A DNA stretch of 64,000 nucleotides from Sthenelais limicola (GCA_942159475.1 OW804097.1:10975172-11039171); one strand, 5' to 3'; positions 21,985 through 34,508 are shown, counted from the stretch's first letter. The notes: a model not told the origin generated them from the letters alone. Numbers and translations: made by a program.

Positions 21985-22790
21985 ACAAATTATCAACCTG
22001 CCCTCGGGCGGGTTAATTTAAAATCTACCTGCCCACCTCAGAATTCCACCTGCCCAGTAGTTTCAGACCCCCTTTAGCCTAAACATTTACATTTCAACAT
22101 TTTAAATATCTGAGATTCCCTATATATGTCATCAATATTGTTTAATAATAAACCTGTTGAATAATAACTTTCTTTAGTATTTTAATCTTGAAGTAAGTCC
22201 AAAATCATTAGAATTATACACATTTACCAGTATATTCAAGTAATTGATAAACACATGCTCAATGATAATGTAATTAAACACATTAAATCCAAAGAAGGCA
22301 ACCAATTAAATTCAGGCATTTACACAATATGAATTATCTCTTCAATATTCGTAATGGAAGAATACAAATAGGATTCGGAAATTGACTCCAAGAATACTTG
22401 GACAAATTTTGAACACTGATTAGGTGTCGGGAGAGGGAAGAGAGAATGGGGTAGGAGGGAGAAGGGTAAAGTTTAGAATGCAGGGCGGGAATTTACAGTA
22501 TACCCATATAGCTTACACTGCAGGGTCTGTGTGGGACATTAAATGCCTTGAAGTTAAGAAAATAAATGTATTCAAGGCCTGGAATAGCCTTGAAAACGGC
22601 CACTATAGAGGGGGAGATTCAAAGAAATAACGATCAATGATTATGTTATAGTTTTTATTGCAGGTAGGTCTGGGGAAAATTTAATACTTTGCAAATCTAC
22701 CCGTCCAAAAGACATGTAGATTAAAAATCTACCTGCCCGACGCCAAAATAAACACGTCTCGGGCGTTAGGGAGGCAAACTTTTCGCACCC
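21985..22790. repeat. Paired CTACCTGCCC blocks
   Basis: AAATCTACCTGCCCACCTCA (22020-22060) and AAATCTACCTGCCCGACGCC (22727-22748) bracket single-copy-looking DNA. A related block (CTACCTGCCCGCCTCAGAAT) lies near 51408. No end structure was seen; probably remnants of one dispersed repeat. Confidence 0.45.
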
Positions 22791-22892
22791 TGTATCATAT
22801 AATGTCAGTGGAGGATCTAGGGTCCAAATTGGTGGTTGGGGGGGGGGGCAAAGATTTTTATTCATAGAATACGTTTTAAAGACAGCTTTTTG

Positions 22893-22950
22893 TGCTTGTC
22901 TAACCCTACACGTTTCGGCTTGAGTTAGCCTTCGTCAGGGATAATGAGGT
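22893..22950 (-). ncRNA. Degenerate hammerhead ribozyme motif of Penelope type
   Basis: On the minus strand the core CTGACGA (22938-22932) is followed by GGCT-AACTCA-AGCC (stem II), GAAA (22916-22913), a very short ACGTGTA stem III and a GGGTTA that can pair with TTATCC to form stem I with one mismatch. This is the layout of the minimal, short-stem-III hammerheads found in the terminal repeats of Penelope-like elements. One base between CTGACGA and stem II does not pair, so activity is doubtful. No Penelope reverse transcriptase is nearby. Confidence 0.45.
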
Positions 22951-23559
22951 TTGATAAGGGATACATAACATTAGCAGATTTGTCCACATACCAACATTCC
23001 CAATTTTTTCTTTTGGTGTTGGTAGTATGTAGTCTGTCCCATTTGCAAGGAAGGAGAGGGATGGGTGCTATAATTTGTCAACACTTATCGCAATAAGCAT
23101 GATCGTGTTTGTGGTTGAAGACAAATTTGTGGTGGAACAAGAGAATAAGGGAATCAGTAGGGGGCTTTCTCCAGAGCAATAATTAATATGCCAGATATAT
23201 CCCAGGCCCAGCTGTGTTTCGTTTAAAAGTCAATGAATTCTCTATGCTCAAAAACAAATAATCTTTTACACTTGAAGATGCAGTCAATAGGAACAAATAC
23301 AAGGTCCACAGTACAAGGAACTGTACATGGACGTTGAATTCCTTGAAAGTCTATTATATGTCCCCCTCCTATAGATTCCTCCAGTCAGGATGTACCTACC
23401 TTTGAAGCAATACGATCCTCTAAATAACAACATAGCAGTCCAAGAGGTAGGATTTCCTTTGAGCAAAGCTGTCAAATGGACGTCGGCCAGGCACTTTCAT
23501 GGTTCTGCCCCTTCAAAGGAAGATATTAGATCATGTTAATCAATGCCAGTAGGAGAGGA

Positions 23560-24200
23560 AACCATTAATGATAAGTGTGAATTGTTTCTTTTTCTATCTC
23601 TGACACTTGTTGTCCCTCCCTGTCTCTATATCTGACACTCTGTCTCCCTACCTGTCTCTTTCTCTGACACTCTGTCTCCCACTGTCTCGCTATCTCTAAA
23701 ACTCTGTCTCAATTCCTTTCTCTTTCTATCTCTGACACTCTGTCTCCCTCCCTGTCTCTCTCTAACTCTGACACTGTGTCCCTTCCTGTCTCTCTAACTC
23801 TGACACTGTCTCCCTTCCTGTCTCTCTAACTCTGACACTGTCTGCCGCCCTGTCTCTCTATCTCTTGACTTCCGTCTCCCTTCCTGTCTCTCTCTATGTC
23901 TGAAACTCTGTCTCCCTCCCTGTCTCTATTTCTGACACTCAGTGCCCCTCCCTATCTCTCTATCTCTGACACTCAGTGCCCCTTCCTGTATCTCTCTATC
24001 TCTGACACTCTGTCTGACCATATCTCTGACACTCTGTCTGACCCTCCCTGTTTCTCTCTCTATCTCTGACACTCTGTCTGACCCTCCCTGTTTCTCTCTC
24101 TATCTCTGACACTCTGTCTGACCCTCCCTGTTTCTCTCTCTATCTCTGACATACTCTAGCTGCCTCTCTATCTCTGATACACTGTCTCCATCTCTGACAG
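23560..24200. repeat. CT-rich degenerate minisatellite
   Basis: TCTATCTCTGACACTCTGTC and CCTCCCTGTCTCTC alternate, unit about 35-40 bp, with three near-identical units at 24020-24140. Non-coding. A GA-rich stretch follows at 24300-24370. Confidence 0.85.
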
Positions 24201-25676
24201 GAGTTGGGGCATTTAACGTCTGGTTACCTGTGAATGCCCTAATAATAAGGTCACTCTATCAATCTACTAAATGACCAAGCAGGAACTGATATGGGATGGG
24301 GACAGGAGGGAGTGTGTGTGTGAGAGAGAGAGGGGGAGGGCTAGGAAGGGGAAGGGGAGGGGGAGGGAGGGAAATATAGATAAACCCACACTAGACACAG
24401 CTCAGGCAATCGGGCCCTATTTTAATTCTTTTTTGTTTAAATTTAAGCTATATTTAAATCATACAAAATATTGCACATATTTAGCCTCTGACGATTTGGT
24501 GTTGAATGACTTATTGTCTACACTAGCCTAATGTTCTTACATTATTTGTATGTATTTCTATGATATTAATTCCTCTTTGTAATTGTTCTTTATCTGAAAG
24601 TCAAGTATAAATATTTTCTATCAATAACTAAGTGATTTTGCATGCGAAAATTGCCATGATGGAGAATGGGGAAAATACATTATCTTTGAAGGTCACTAGC
24701 TGTGTTTGCCGCAGGCAATTTAATTGTAAATAACTAAAACTTATCATGAGAAAATATCTTGCAACTGCAATCTATTTCTATAATCATGTATAATATGCGA
24801 ATGCAGGACAGTAGTACTGCCCTGAGTTCTGCACGCATCCTGGATGACTCTTTCAATATAAAACACTGGCTACTCGTGCGATAGGCTACTATCATAATCT
24901 AATTTTCAATATTTCTTTTACTCCACATTTTTTTCTATTTCGTTTCACACCATCTGACGGTAGGTTTTCTGATGCTATAGGATCGTTGGTAGAGGTTACT
25001 GCGGGTGGAATAGACACATGTATGAATTAATTTTCTTTTCGTTGACAGAATTATAAATAATAGGCCCTATAAGTATTGATTTTCATAAGTTACACAGTAG
25101 GTCGGGAACTGAAATGTTAAAAAAGTAGAGATTCTAAGTAGCCTACATTTCCTATGACCATGTCGCAACCTCTGCCATTGGTCATATTTGCGCCTTTCCT
25201 ACTCTTAAAACTTAAATTTTTTTAAAGCAATCATAAGTCCAATGTACCGAAACTTTCTTTCTTTCAAAATTAGTTACTTTGAGAAATGGCTACCCACGGC
25301 CCAGCCAACATCAAAATTACAGACTTTTAATGACTAATTAGCTCAGTTTTTACTGAGAAATTAAGTCGTTAGCAGGCCAATTTAGGGATTTAAAATACAC
25401 AAGAACTGTTCATTTTAAGGACTAGGAATGCAAGGCATCATATAGGGGGATCTGGGGGCATATAGTCCCCCAGAAAAAAATGTGTGTAGTATGTAGAGTG
25501 CTGTTTGAGTGCATTCTACTGGTTTTAAGGGCGACCAGGGCCAAACTGTAGGCATCACAATTTTACATCAGAGATTATTAATAATCCAGATATAAAGATG
25601 TGGACTTTGAATACCTTTTCTTGCAAAGATATGTTCAAAGTATAAGAACCTTTATATAAAAGTCCATAGGCGTTTC

Positions 25677-25747
25677 CAACGAATACGCAATTCCATATGA
25701 ATACATCAGTTCAACTGATGTATTTGTATGGAATTGTGTATTCGTTG
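25677..25747. repeat. Near-perfect 71-bp hairpin in single-copy DNA
   Basis: CAACGAATACGCAATTCC ... GGAATTGTGTATTCGTTG pair along about 34 bp with only G-T wobbles and a tiny loop at CAGTT|CAACTG. It lacks the repeats that mark the element hairpins. Apart from this hairpin, 24400-27219 contains no frame or repeat that I can support. Confidence 0.7.
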
Positions 25748-27219
25748 ATGCATCCTTTCTGAATAAAATACCTAAATATAAATGAACCAAATAGTAAATC
25801 CTTTCGTTAGGAGGCTTTGGTTGACGATAAGAATAAAAGAATTCTTATTTTTCAGCCAGTATTTGAAAGTGTATTTGTATGGATACTTTTCATCAAATTA
25901 TGATTTACTGATCTTGGAATGACATTGGAATTATGAGATTTGTTCTGGATATTATGTAAGCGGCCGTGCTACACACTTTATTCATCCCTAAGTTAACAAT
26001 ATTTCGATTATTATTAACTTTTCTTTTATTTGCATCAAACATTATTTGTCCTGTTAAATGAAGCACACAGAATAATAATATGCAAAGCATATTATTAAAG
26101 ATGTTATTTAGAAATGTACATGTTATTATACTGTAAAAATGAAGTAAAATACCTTTAGGTGCAAATGCCTCTTACTTGAAGAAAATATAGCTTTTCTTTA
26201 AAAAGAAAAGTGCATTATGAAGAGTAGTGTGTATCCTAATTATATCTATTTAAATAAGTATAAAAAGCTTGTAAATTATTTACTTTAATGATGTTCAAGG
26301 AATTAACAATGTATGCCCATGGTCGCTTACATAGTAAAAGAGCTACCTAGATACAAACCTCATAGAATTACAGATTTTCAAAACTAGTTTCCCAAATTTT
26401 GCATACATGTCGCCCAAACCATTGGTTATATTGCATGAAAATTACAAGATGATATATGCACTTCTAAATTTCGCTTGTTTTGAAGTCTTATGACGAAAGA
26501 TGCATAATGTCAATGGTAACTTTGGACGTCAACGTTATTCCCGTTTTGATAAAGGCTAGGCCCTAATAGTAATACAACCCCTTTCCCATTGGCCATTCCC
26601 ATTCTAAGATTCTTCACCCCCTGACACCGTAGGTCCCAAGCAATGGTTGGCGGACACAACTGCCGTCATTCCCGGCGCATTTTTAGAGAACGACTCAAAT
26701 TAGAGACCATAGAGTAACTTATAATAATATTAATCTCTTCATCTCCCTTCATATCTATTTTATTTCTAGAATTCGGGCCCAGACGTTAATGCCAATGGGC
26801 CGGGGACTGTGAGTGTGACCACCGTAGCGAGCGGGTCCCATTACAATAATTCGACAGGCTATCAATGCTCCCCCTGCGATCTCCTAATCAAAACAAAACA
26901 TACACCATTGTGTGAACATAAATAGCTCCTATCCACTGCCGATATAGTTCTGTTTTATGCTCTAATCTCATATTGAAACAACTTCAAGTTTGAATCAGAT
27001 GGGAAGATCGCCGATTTGGGTAATTGGCAGCCATTTTGGATTAGGCCTAGTTTACAATCAAAATGCCGGTAATTTTCTTCAAATGCAGCATATAAGACTT
27101 CAGTATATCACCTATAAAGATACTGTAATCTATCTGTAGTGTATTATGGGTACAATGACTATATATAATTTGATTTCTAGGGGTAATAAACAATGTGTTT
27201 TCACACAGGAAAATCTTAC

Positions 27220-27335
27220 CTAAGCCTTAGCGTAGCCACCACGTAAAATTCCTTACACGCCAGCTGATGGAGGTCAGGTCACATGACGTAATGGTTAGTT
27301 CCTGCACAAATCGTTGCATGTCGCTTTTACCTAGC
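27220..27335 (-). other. Candidate 5' untranslated exon and promoter
   Basis: On the minus strand GCTAAGGCTTAG is followed by a strong donor GTAAGATTTT (27219 downward). Upstream are a CRE/ATF-like site and an E-box. No start codon continues through the donor. It could be the first exon of the minus-strand gene whose last exon is at 21403-21554, about 5.7 kb away; the link is inference. Positions 27336-29009 show nothing recognisable. Confidence 0.35.
27278..27291. promoter_or_regulatory. E-box plus CRE-like site
   Basis: GTCACATGAC (USF/CLEAR-like E-box) overlaps TGACGTAA (CRE/ATF-like). The pair lies about 60-70 bp upstream of the candidate donor at 27219. Confidence 0.4.
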
Positions 27336-29009
27336 GTTAGTTTATAGCTCTCTGCGTTGATGGAGTAGGCCTATAGACTAGGCTATATACCTAGCTATGT
27401 ATGTATATATGTATAGACCAGGGTATAGACTTAGGTTAGGTTGAAAGCATTATAAGCATTTTGGCCATTTCTCTGAATGTGGGGTGTGTTTGATATAGGC
27501 CTAGTAAAACGTCATCGTACATCACACATCATTGTAGGACTATGTCTCAGCTGTTAAGCCTAGGCCTAGGCCTATAGGCTATATGACAAATCAAATTCAG
27601 CATATTTCAACGTATCAACTAATAACATCCATATTATGACGGATGTCATATTTTAAACTTCTTCATACAAAGGACAGGAAATGACAGGAAATACAATGTA
27701 GAAATGTAGGAAATTTGAAATTAAAAAAACGCAAGAGTTTAGGATCATTTTATAGTAAATATTTGTATCAAAAGTATCAAATTAGGCCTGCTGTTGGAAT
27801 CTGAATAAGTAGGCCGGGTTTATAAGGGCAACAAAGAAAATGATTAAAATTAACATACTAGGACTACATGGATGAAATGCTACTTTAAAGATGGGTTTGC
27901 ACGACGAGAGCTCGGAGGGGCAGGGGTGCTAAACTACTGAGTGTTAAAACAATGTATGGGTGCAAACCTCCTACCGTAGGGATACCACTTTGACGCTAAC
28001 AGCGGTACGGCGATCACACCCCCTCCCTAAGCAGCCAGGCTTGCTCTGACCCGTGAAAAAATATTGGGGGCACGAATTGACGGACACTTTTGAGCAGGGG
28101 CGCTAACCACCTGTATTCTCCAGGATTTCCAAAAGGAGGGGGCACGCTTTCAAATTTTGTTTTAGTTCTGCAGTGCTTTAAATGTTCAGAGATAGCACTC
28201 ACTTATTTCAAACATAAATGGACCATGATGAACGTTGTAAATACCGTAGGAATCACCCAAAAGGAATTTGGAATCCACTGCTATCCTTCTCCCTCTTTCT
28301 GTGAGGGAATGAGGGAAGAGCGAGAAAATGAGGGAGACAGAGAAAGGGGGAGGGAGGAGAGAGGGAAGGAATTTACCCACCAAGAAATAACTTCTCGATG
28401 AAATCCTCAACAGATATAATAATATTAATCTCTTCATCTCCCTTCATATTTAACCATCGATTTTAAAGAAACTAACAGAAACACAAAACCTTTAACAGTT
28501 ATTTTCATGCATTGTCTAGCTATGAATTTCATACTTTTCAGTAGCCTACAGAAATTACACTTTTATCTTGATATATTTCGTCACACTATTTTAAGCACGA
28601 TCACCATGCACTATAATAATTACAACTCACTTTCCTTCACCAGCCAAGGAAGGCGGATAACTTGGGTTTTACCCACCCGCATAATTTTTTACCCGCATTT
28701 GGCGGCAGGCGGTTGCTAATTTCATACTCTTTTCGACATATATATACATTATGTTAATTTTGCAACCCTTGAATTTATTCGCCCAAATGCCTAGGGTTTT
28801 CCAAGCCCCGTTATTGCAATACAGTTGATAAAGTGTAGCCTATGTGTATATCCTATTTTATAGTTAGTGTTATATGAATGTTTTTCACATTCAAATTTCC
28901 AACGAAAATTTAGATTTTTCAAAATTTCATGGCTGTTTTACGGAGCAAGGGGGGGGGGTTATATATCTTTCAAAATCGCAAATTCCAACGATTTAGACCA
29001 TACATGGTC

Positions 29010-29380
29010 GCTACATTACTGCAATAGATATGCAATGGCCATTGCGCAATGGTAGCGCAATAGAAATACACTGGCATTGCAGTCGGAATTCTTGTATAAA
29101 AAAAACAGCAATAATTTAATGGGAAAAGATCCTTTAGTTATCTAAATAATAAATGTAACTTGATGATTGTTGTAGAATGTAATATAGCAAAGGAATAAGA
29201 TACTGCAATGCCAGTGCAATAGAATTACACTCCTATTGCACTCAACTAGAGACTTGACTGCAATAGGAGTGTAATTCTATTGCACTGGCATTGCATTGCA
29301 CTCCATTGCACTCCATTGCACTCCCATTGCAGTCGCCATTGCACTCCATTGCACTCCATTGCACTCAGTGCCCATAGGGT
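29010..29380. repeat. GCAATG word element, second locus
   Basis: GCAATAG, CATTGCACTC and GCGCAATGGTAGCGCAAT words. Two arms (ACTGCAATGCCAGTGCAATA near 29203 and TATTGCACTGGCATTGCATT near 29277) fold on each other. The right border GAGTGC...TGCCCATAGGG is the inverse of the left border of 19405. Confidence 0.7.
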
Positions 29381-29621
29381 TAGCTTTAACCCTTTTCCCT
29401 CCCTCACTTTGGTAAAGTATAGAGCAGCTCTTCCCTGAAACACATCACATCCAACAGGTGACAAGGGTTAAAGTAGTGAGAGGGCTTCAGGTTTCGCGCC
29501 ACGTTCTGGTCTACCGCCGGAGGCGGTGGCGCAAATCAGGGAGACGATCTTAACGACCAAGGAGACAACCAAACCATAAGGCATTCTCGCACTGTATTCC
29601 ACGGGAACCATGTTCAGAACT

Positions 29622-29662
29622 ATAGCGGGAGTAGTAGCCGGCCAGTTGAACTCAGCCATTAG
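29622..29662. repeat. Border fragment of the 12-mer foldback element
   Basis: TAGCGGGAGTAGTAGCCGGC followed by CAGTTGAACTCAG is the inverse of the left border at 18062-18100. Confidence 0.55.
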
Positions 29663-29712
29663 GACTAATTTCTCTGTAATAAACATGTGCAGTGAGAGAC
29701 ATGTAAATCCCT

Positions 29713-30338
29713 TATAGGGGAGTTTAACAACCGCCATGTTGATTCATAAGGAATCATGGGAGTTGTATGTCAGTCTAAAAACTAGAGATAATATTATGTT
29801 ATGTTCAGCTTGGAACATACAGTATGCTGGGATAGATTCAGTTCAAATCTGACATGGAAATATTTAGCAACATTGGAAAATGCAAAACTAATTTCACCAA
29901 TACCAAAGCTTGTGTAAAATGATATATAAAATCAAATGCATGATGGGAAAGATGGAGTCTTGTTTGATAGAAACTTTTGATATTTACATGAGCTATGCCA
30001 GGCCAGACATATGGGTCAAACTTTCAAAAAGTGCACAATCGGCAGCTCTACTAATTTGGTAACTTCTGGTAAATTAGACAGAAAAATTATAATTAATGGG
30101 TATTTCAGAATATCTGTAGCATTGTATTGATTAAAAATACCTCTTTCATTGTGTTAAACTGGATTTTGAACGTCACTTTTCACTTAAATTTGGATTATTG
30201 GAGAGGATTGGTGAAGCTGAATTGTACATTTTCTGGCGACTTCACTCACATGTTTGACATAGCTTTTACACTGAAATACAACTCCCATACTTCCATACGA
30301 ACCTAGATTTAAAATGGCGGACATGCAAATCTCCTATT
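29713..30338. mobile_element. Old family A copy A4 with a nested B
   Basis: Diverged A ends (ATAGGGGAGTTTAACAACCG and GGACATGCAAATCTCCTATT). Interrupted by a B copy at about 30009-30252. Confidence 0.65.
30009..30252. mobile_element. Family B copy B13 nested in A4
   Basis: TATGGGTCAAACTTTCAAAA to TTTCTGGCGACTTCACTCA. Diverged, but with both ends present. Here B moved into A, the opposite order to 10740-11585. Confidence 0.7.
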
Positions 30339-30428
30339 AGACTAATCAATGAGCTGTCACCAACAGACAGCAGGTAATTAATTAGTGATTAAGTCAAGCA
30401 TTATAATTACTTTCGCTCGTATTACATT

Positions 30429-30669
30429 AGGGTCAGATTTTCAGAAAATGCACAATTGGCAGCTGTACAACAAATTTGAGTAAATTCTACTAAATTAGGC
30501 TGCAATTTGGCCAATACTAGGTAAATTGGGGTATATTTGGCATTGCATTGATTCTAGCAATCTGTTTGGTTAGGTTGAACTGTATTTTGAACTTTATTTT
30601 CGTCTGAAATTTGGGTTATTTGAGAGGATTGGTGAAAGTGAATTGTACATTTTCTGCCGACTTCACCCA
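30429..30669. mobile_element. Family B MITE, copy B14
   Basis: Full length, GGGTCAGATTTTCAG to CTGCCGACTTCACCCAT. Confidence 0.75.
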
Positions 30670-30765
30670 TTAGGATTTCTAGGCTGGCGTTTCTTTAAAT
30701 GTATTGAGTGTAATCCGCCCATGTTAGGTGCGCTCCACAACTGATTGTGGACTATTAAACACATA

Positions 30766-31145
30766 TGTGATGTGTTTCAGGAAAATGAGTCATAAGTCGC
30801 GTAAATTGAATTTTGAAATATCATCATATTTGAAAAGATTAGACCAAGCCGATTCCAATGAATGTAAACATTAAGGACATCTAATAAGTTTTTATTTTTA
30901 TATTTTTATTTTTGAAAAAAATAGTTTGCAATATTTCTAGGTGGATATTACCAGTAAAGTAGCTAAATATACTCAATAGGATGATCTTAATAATGCACTG
31001 ATATAATCAATAAACAGTCTTGAATTTTGGTACATGTATTCATACATCCACAAGGACTAGACACTCCAAAAATGAAATTATTCCAACAAAGAAATCCTGT
31101 AAGTAAACGACTTTGAAAAACACCAAAAAGAAAACGCATCACATA
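30766..31145. mobile_element. Family C MITE, copy C4
   Basis: TGTGATGTGTTTCAGG and AAAATGAGTCATAAGTCGC at the left. The right end is eroded (GCATCACATA). Confidence 0.75.
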
Positions 31146-31246
31146 TTATAATCCATATTGCTTGATCCAATGAAACGCTCGCAGATAAATCCTCTTTATT
31201 TCGCCGTCAGTGAGATTAGATATCATTTTAACTTATAAATGCAAAT

Positions 31247-32098
31247 ATGATCTGCTCCAGGAAAATCAGTCACGTGTCGCCAAAAATAGATTTTGAGATA
31301 TAACCATAATTGAAATGATGAGATCAATGTCATAGTAAACAGTAGAACATATAATACGTATTTCTATATTTTAAGTTTGATGTTTTTATTTTGAAAAAAA
31401 GTTTGCAATATTTCCAGGTGGATATTTACTAGTAAAGTAGCTAAATAGACTCTATAAGATGACCTTCGAAATCCATGGATATATTAAATATACTGTCCTG
31501 ACATTTGGTTATGCATTTATGCTACGACAAGCGTTAAGCATCCCATATGAAAACATTCAATCAAATAAAACACTTTCCCTGAACACTGGCCGGAGATGCA
31601 TGTCAATGAGGAGGGTTATCGATAGTAGTACTGTCTTGGCATCGACAAGGAAAAAAAGTTTGGCAACTATAGAAATCATTTTCATGCTTTTATATGTGCA
31701 ATCTCATCGACTAGGCATCGCTTACGCATCGCTTTGGTAATTACCTCCATTGAAATTGCACCGATGCAAAATCACATCGACAGGAAATATCAAACATGTT
31801 TGATGTTCATCGCTACCCTCATGGATGCAATTTTTACATCACCCACTCATCACCGGTCATCGCTGGCTTTTGCCAAAGGCATAGCAATGACAAGTCGATG
31901 CAAAGACGATGCAATAAATTTCCCCAAAATGTTATCGTCTACCTCATCGCCAAAGCATCGCCAACGATTTTGTCGACAGTGGCCAGACCCCTTTAAGCAT
32001 CCCATGTGAAAACATTCAATCAAATAAAACACTTTCCCTGAATACTTTAAACAATATTAATTTTGCTACATGTGATTCATTTCCCTGGAACACACACA
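31247..32098. mobile_element. Family C copy C5 interrupted at 31583-31985
   Basis: Left end GATCTGCTCCAGGAAAATCA, right end ACATGTGATTCATTTCCC. The internal insertion is bordered by a direct repeat of about 50 bp. Confidence 0.65.
31583..31985. repeat. CATCG word element inside C5
   Basis: CATCG and its inverse CGATG recur more than ten times (GGCATCGACAAGG, GGCATCGCTTACGCATCGCT, CATCGACAGG, AAAGCATCGCC). Starts ACACTGGCCGGAG and ends GACAGTGGCCAGA. The flanks carry the same block (TTAAGCATCCCAT...ACACTTTCCCTGAA) at about 31533-31582 and 31992-32041. Confidence 0.55.
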
Positions 32099-32100
32099 AA

Positions 32101-32510
32101 TATGTGATGTGTTTCAGGAAAATTCCTCATAAGTCGCAAAAATTATATTTTTCATAGTGTTTTTTTATAAGATCACATTATTGGAATGTTCTGATTTTTA
32201 GAGAGTTTATTACTTATAGATATATCAATCCATGTATCAAATTTCAGGACAATGTATGTAATATATCCTTTCGTTTTGAAGGTTCCCATATGGACTACAT
32301 TTAGTTATTTTACTGTTTATTGACTCCCATAAATATTGGAAACTTCTTTTTTCAAAAACGAAAATATCAAACTTAAGATCTAGAAATACTTATTAGATTA
32401 TTAGACTGTTTATCATTGGAATCGGCTTGATCTCATCTGTTCAAATATCATGGTATCTCAAAATCCGTATTTTGCGACTTATGACTCATTTTCCTAAAAC
32501 GGATCACATA
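32101..32510. mobile_element. Family C MITE, copy C6
   Basis: Complete, TGTGATGTGTTTCAGG at the left and TTTGCGACTTATGACTCATT at the right. Confidence 0.8.
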
Positions 32511-32604
32511 TTCAAGCTCTAGACTCTATAGGTGTAAAAGTCTATGTGCATAATGGGAAATTCCTCTGTGGTATTTTGGCCAATTTCATATTTATTCTGA
32601 TGAA

Positions 32605-33822
32605 AGGGAAATTTGTGATGTGTTACGGAAAAATGAGTCATAAGATAAAAAATGGATTTTGAGATATCATAATTTGAAATGATGGGACCAAGCGGATTGC
32701 AATGATGGTAAACATTTGGACATCAGTGTAGCCTTTGTAGCAACAAATGCCTGAATAAAACAGAAAATACTGAAGTTTGAGGTTGTGGTGTTATTATTCA
32801 AATAATATTTGGATATATAGTAAACACTACCATATATATGTGCTCCATTTTAGGAAAATGAGTCAAAAGTCCCAAATATGGATTCTGGGGTATCACCATG
32901 TGAAAAGATGAGACCACGCCTATTCCCATGATAGTAAACACTCTGTATGTATTAGCTTTATTTCTCATTGATTATACAGTTACAATCATATAATAACGGA
33001 AAAATGGATTTTTGTGCCCTTCTGTGAATAAACATAGGTTTTCCCGGACGTCCATTTTATTCTTAGATCGTTTTCTTTTCTTAAGAGTTCAGTGTCGGTT
33101 TTGTAGTAGTGTCGTACGATCTTGAGGTAATTACTCATACTATACTCTATATATAATAATGACATAGAACAATGTCAACCTTATAATATACTTAATATTA
33201 ACATTTATAGCAGTAAATCTCATCTATAGTTTAATTACATCGGATTATTCATGCTATTACCTGTCATATCAAAATTATCAAGAATACAAATACATATTTC
33301 ATTCAATTGAATGACAACTAGCAATATTACAAATATTCGCTTCAAAACATACTTCTACCTGTACATGGATTCTCTTTGACATTTGTCTCTGTATTGAGAC
33401 TTCGGCGAAATTAATCATATAATACTGGATTTACACACCATCGACTAGATATTTACCATTCAGGGGTGAGTAACCAATTCTTATCCTCTACCCATGGACT
33501 TCTATTTAATCTAATAATCTAACAATCTAATAAGTATTTCCACTTTTTAAGATTGATATTTTTATTTTTGAAAAAAAGGTTTGCAATATTTCTTGGGGGC
33601 AATAAGCAGTAAAGTATCTAAATATGCTCCATATGAGGACCGTTGAACCGAAAGAATATATTACATACATTGTCCTGAAGTTTCATACATTGGTCGATGT
33701 AACTATAGGTGATAAACTCTCCAAAACTCAGAACATTGCAATAAAGTGATCTTGTCAAGAAACACTTTGAAAAATATCCTATTTGCGACTTATTACTCTT
33801 TTTCCTGGAACACATCACATAT
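32605..33822. mobile_element. Fragments of two family C copies
   Basis: Left ends at 32605-32730 and 32850-32950 (AAAATGAGTCATAAG, AAAATGAGTCAAAAGTCCC), and a right two-thirds at about 33515-33822 ending TTTCCTGGAACACATCACAT. The spacer 32960-33515 holds no gene that I can see. A middle C fragment also lies at 33850-34000. Confidence 0.55.
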
Positions 33823-34119
33823 ATGTGTGAGAAAAAGTTTCATTTCAGGATCACCAATCACTAGTAAATTAGTTAAATATACTCCGTAGGATGACCTCAG
33901 GAACGTATAGATACATTTACCACAAAGTCTTGACATTTGATACACGCCTTCTCGCCACTAAAACATCTAATTTGCCAAAAATCCGAAAACATTCCAAAAA
34001 GAGTTATTGTGATGCACACCGTGCACTTTTGCAACAAGACTCTTGGTCCTGGGTAAAGTGCCTTTCTGTCTCTTTTCTCTCTCTCTCTCCCTTCTTCTCT
34101 ATCTCTATTTCCTGGGTAT

Positions 34120-34508
34120 ATATACAGAACTACCCAGGATTCGAGGCGGGAGTGAATATTCACCGATGATGGTCAAGGGGCGGTAGCCCCGCGACCGTCC
34201 TCGGTGAATATTCATGACGCCGAGAATCCAAGGGTTGTTCTGTGTTTATTTCACCCCGCACACTAAACTTATGTTAAATTAACATGATCTACAGCGATTT
34301 TAATAAATAAACCGTTAAATAATTAGTTCTTTAGCTTGATTCGCTTCGAAAACATGTCTCCGAAAAAGTACCAGAACTGGCAAAGATCAGAAAGCACGCA
34401 TGCGCACAGTGTATTGCCCGCGTGCAATGTCGATTTAGTTACTGACCAGCTAAACAATATACAGAGCCTATGTTATTTCTATGGACTGAGCATATCATGG
34501 GTGAAATA
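34120..34508 (+). mobile_element. Short hairpin-ended element 4
   Basis: Hairpin at 34122-34246 (CAGAAC/GTTCTG, GAATATTCACCGA/TCGGTGAATATTC, apical GGGGC-GGTA-GCCCC), then TATTTCACCC (34247-34256), a non-coding body, and the inverse GGGTGAAATA at 34499-34508. The empty site reads CCTGGGTAAGATCATAAACT at 40880-40900 (inverted) and CCTGGATATGATCATAAACT near 51873; here the unit sits between CCTGGGTA and TGATCATAAACT. This shows that the hairpin is part of the inserted DNA. Confidence 0.8.
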
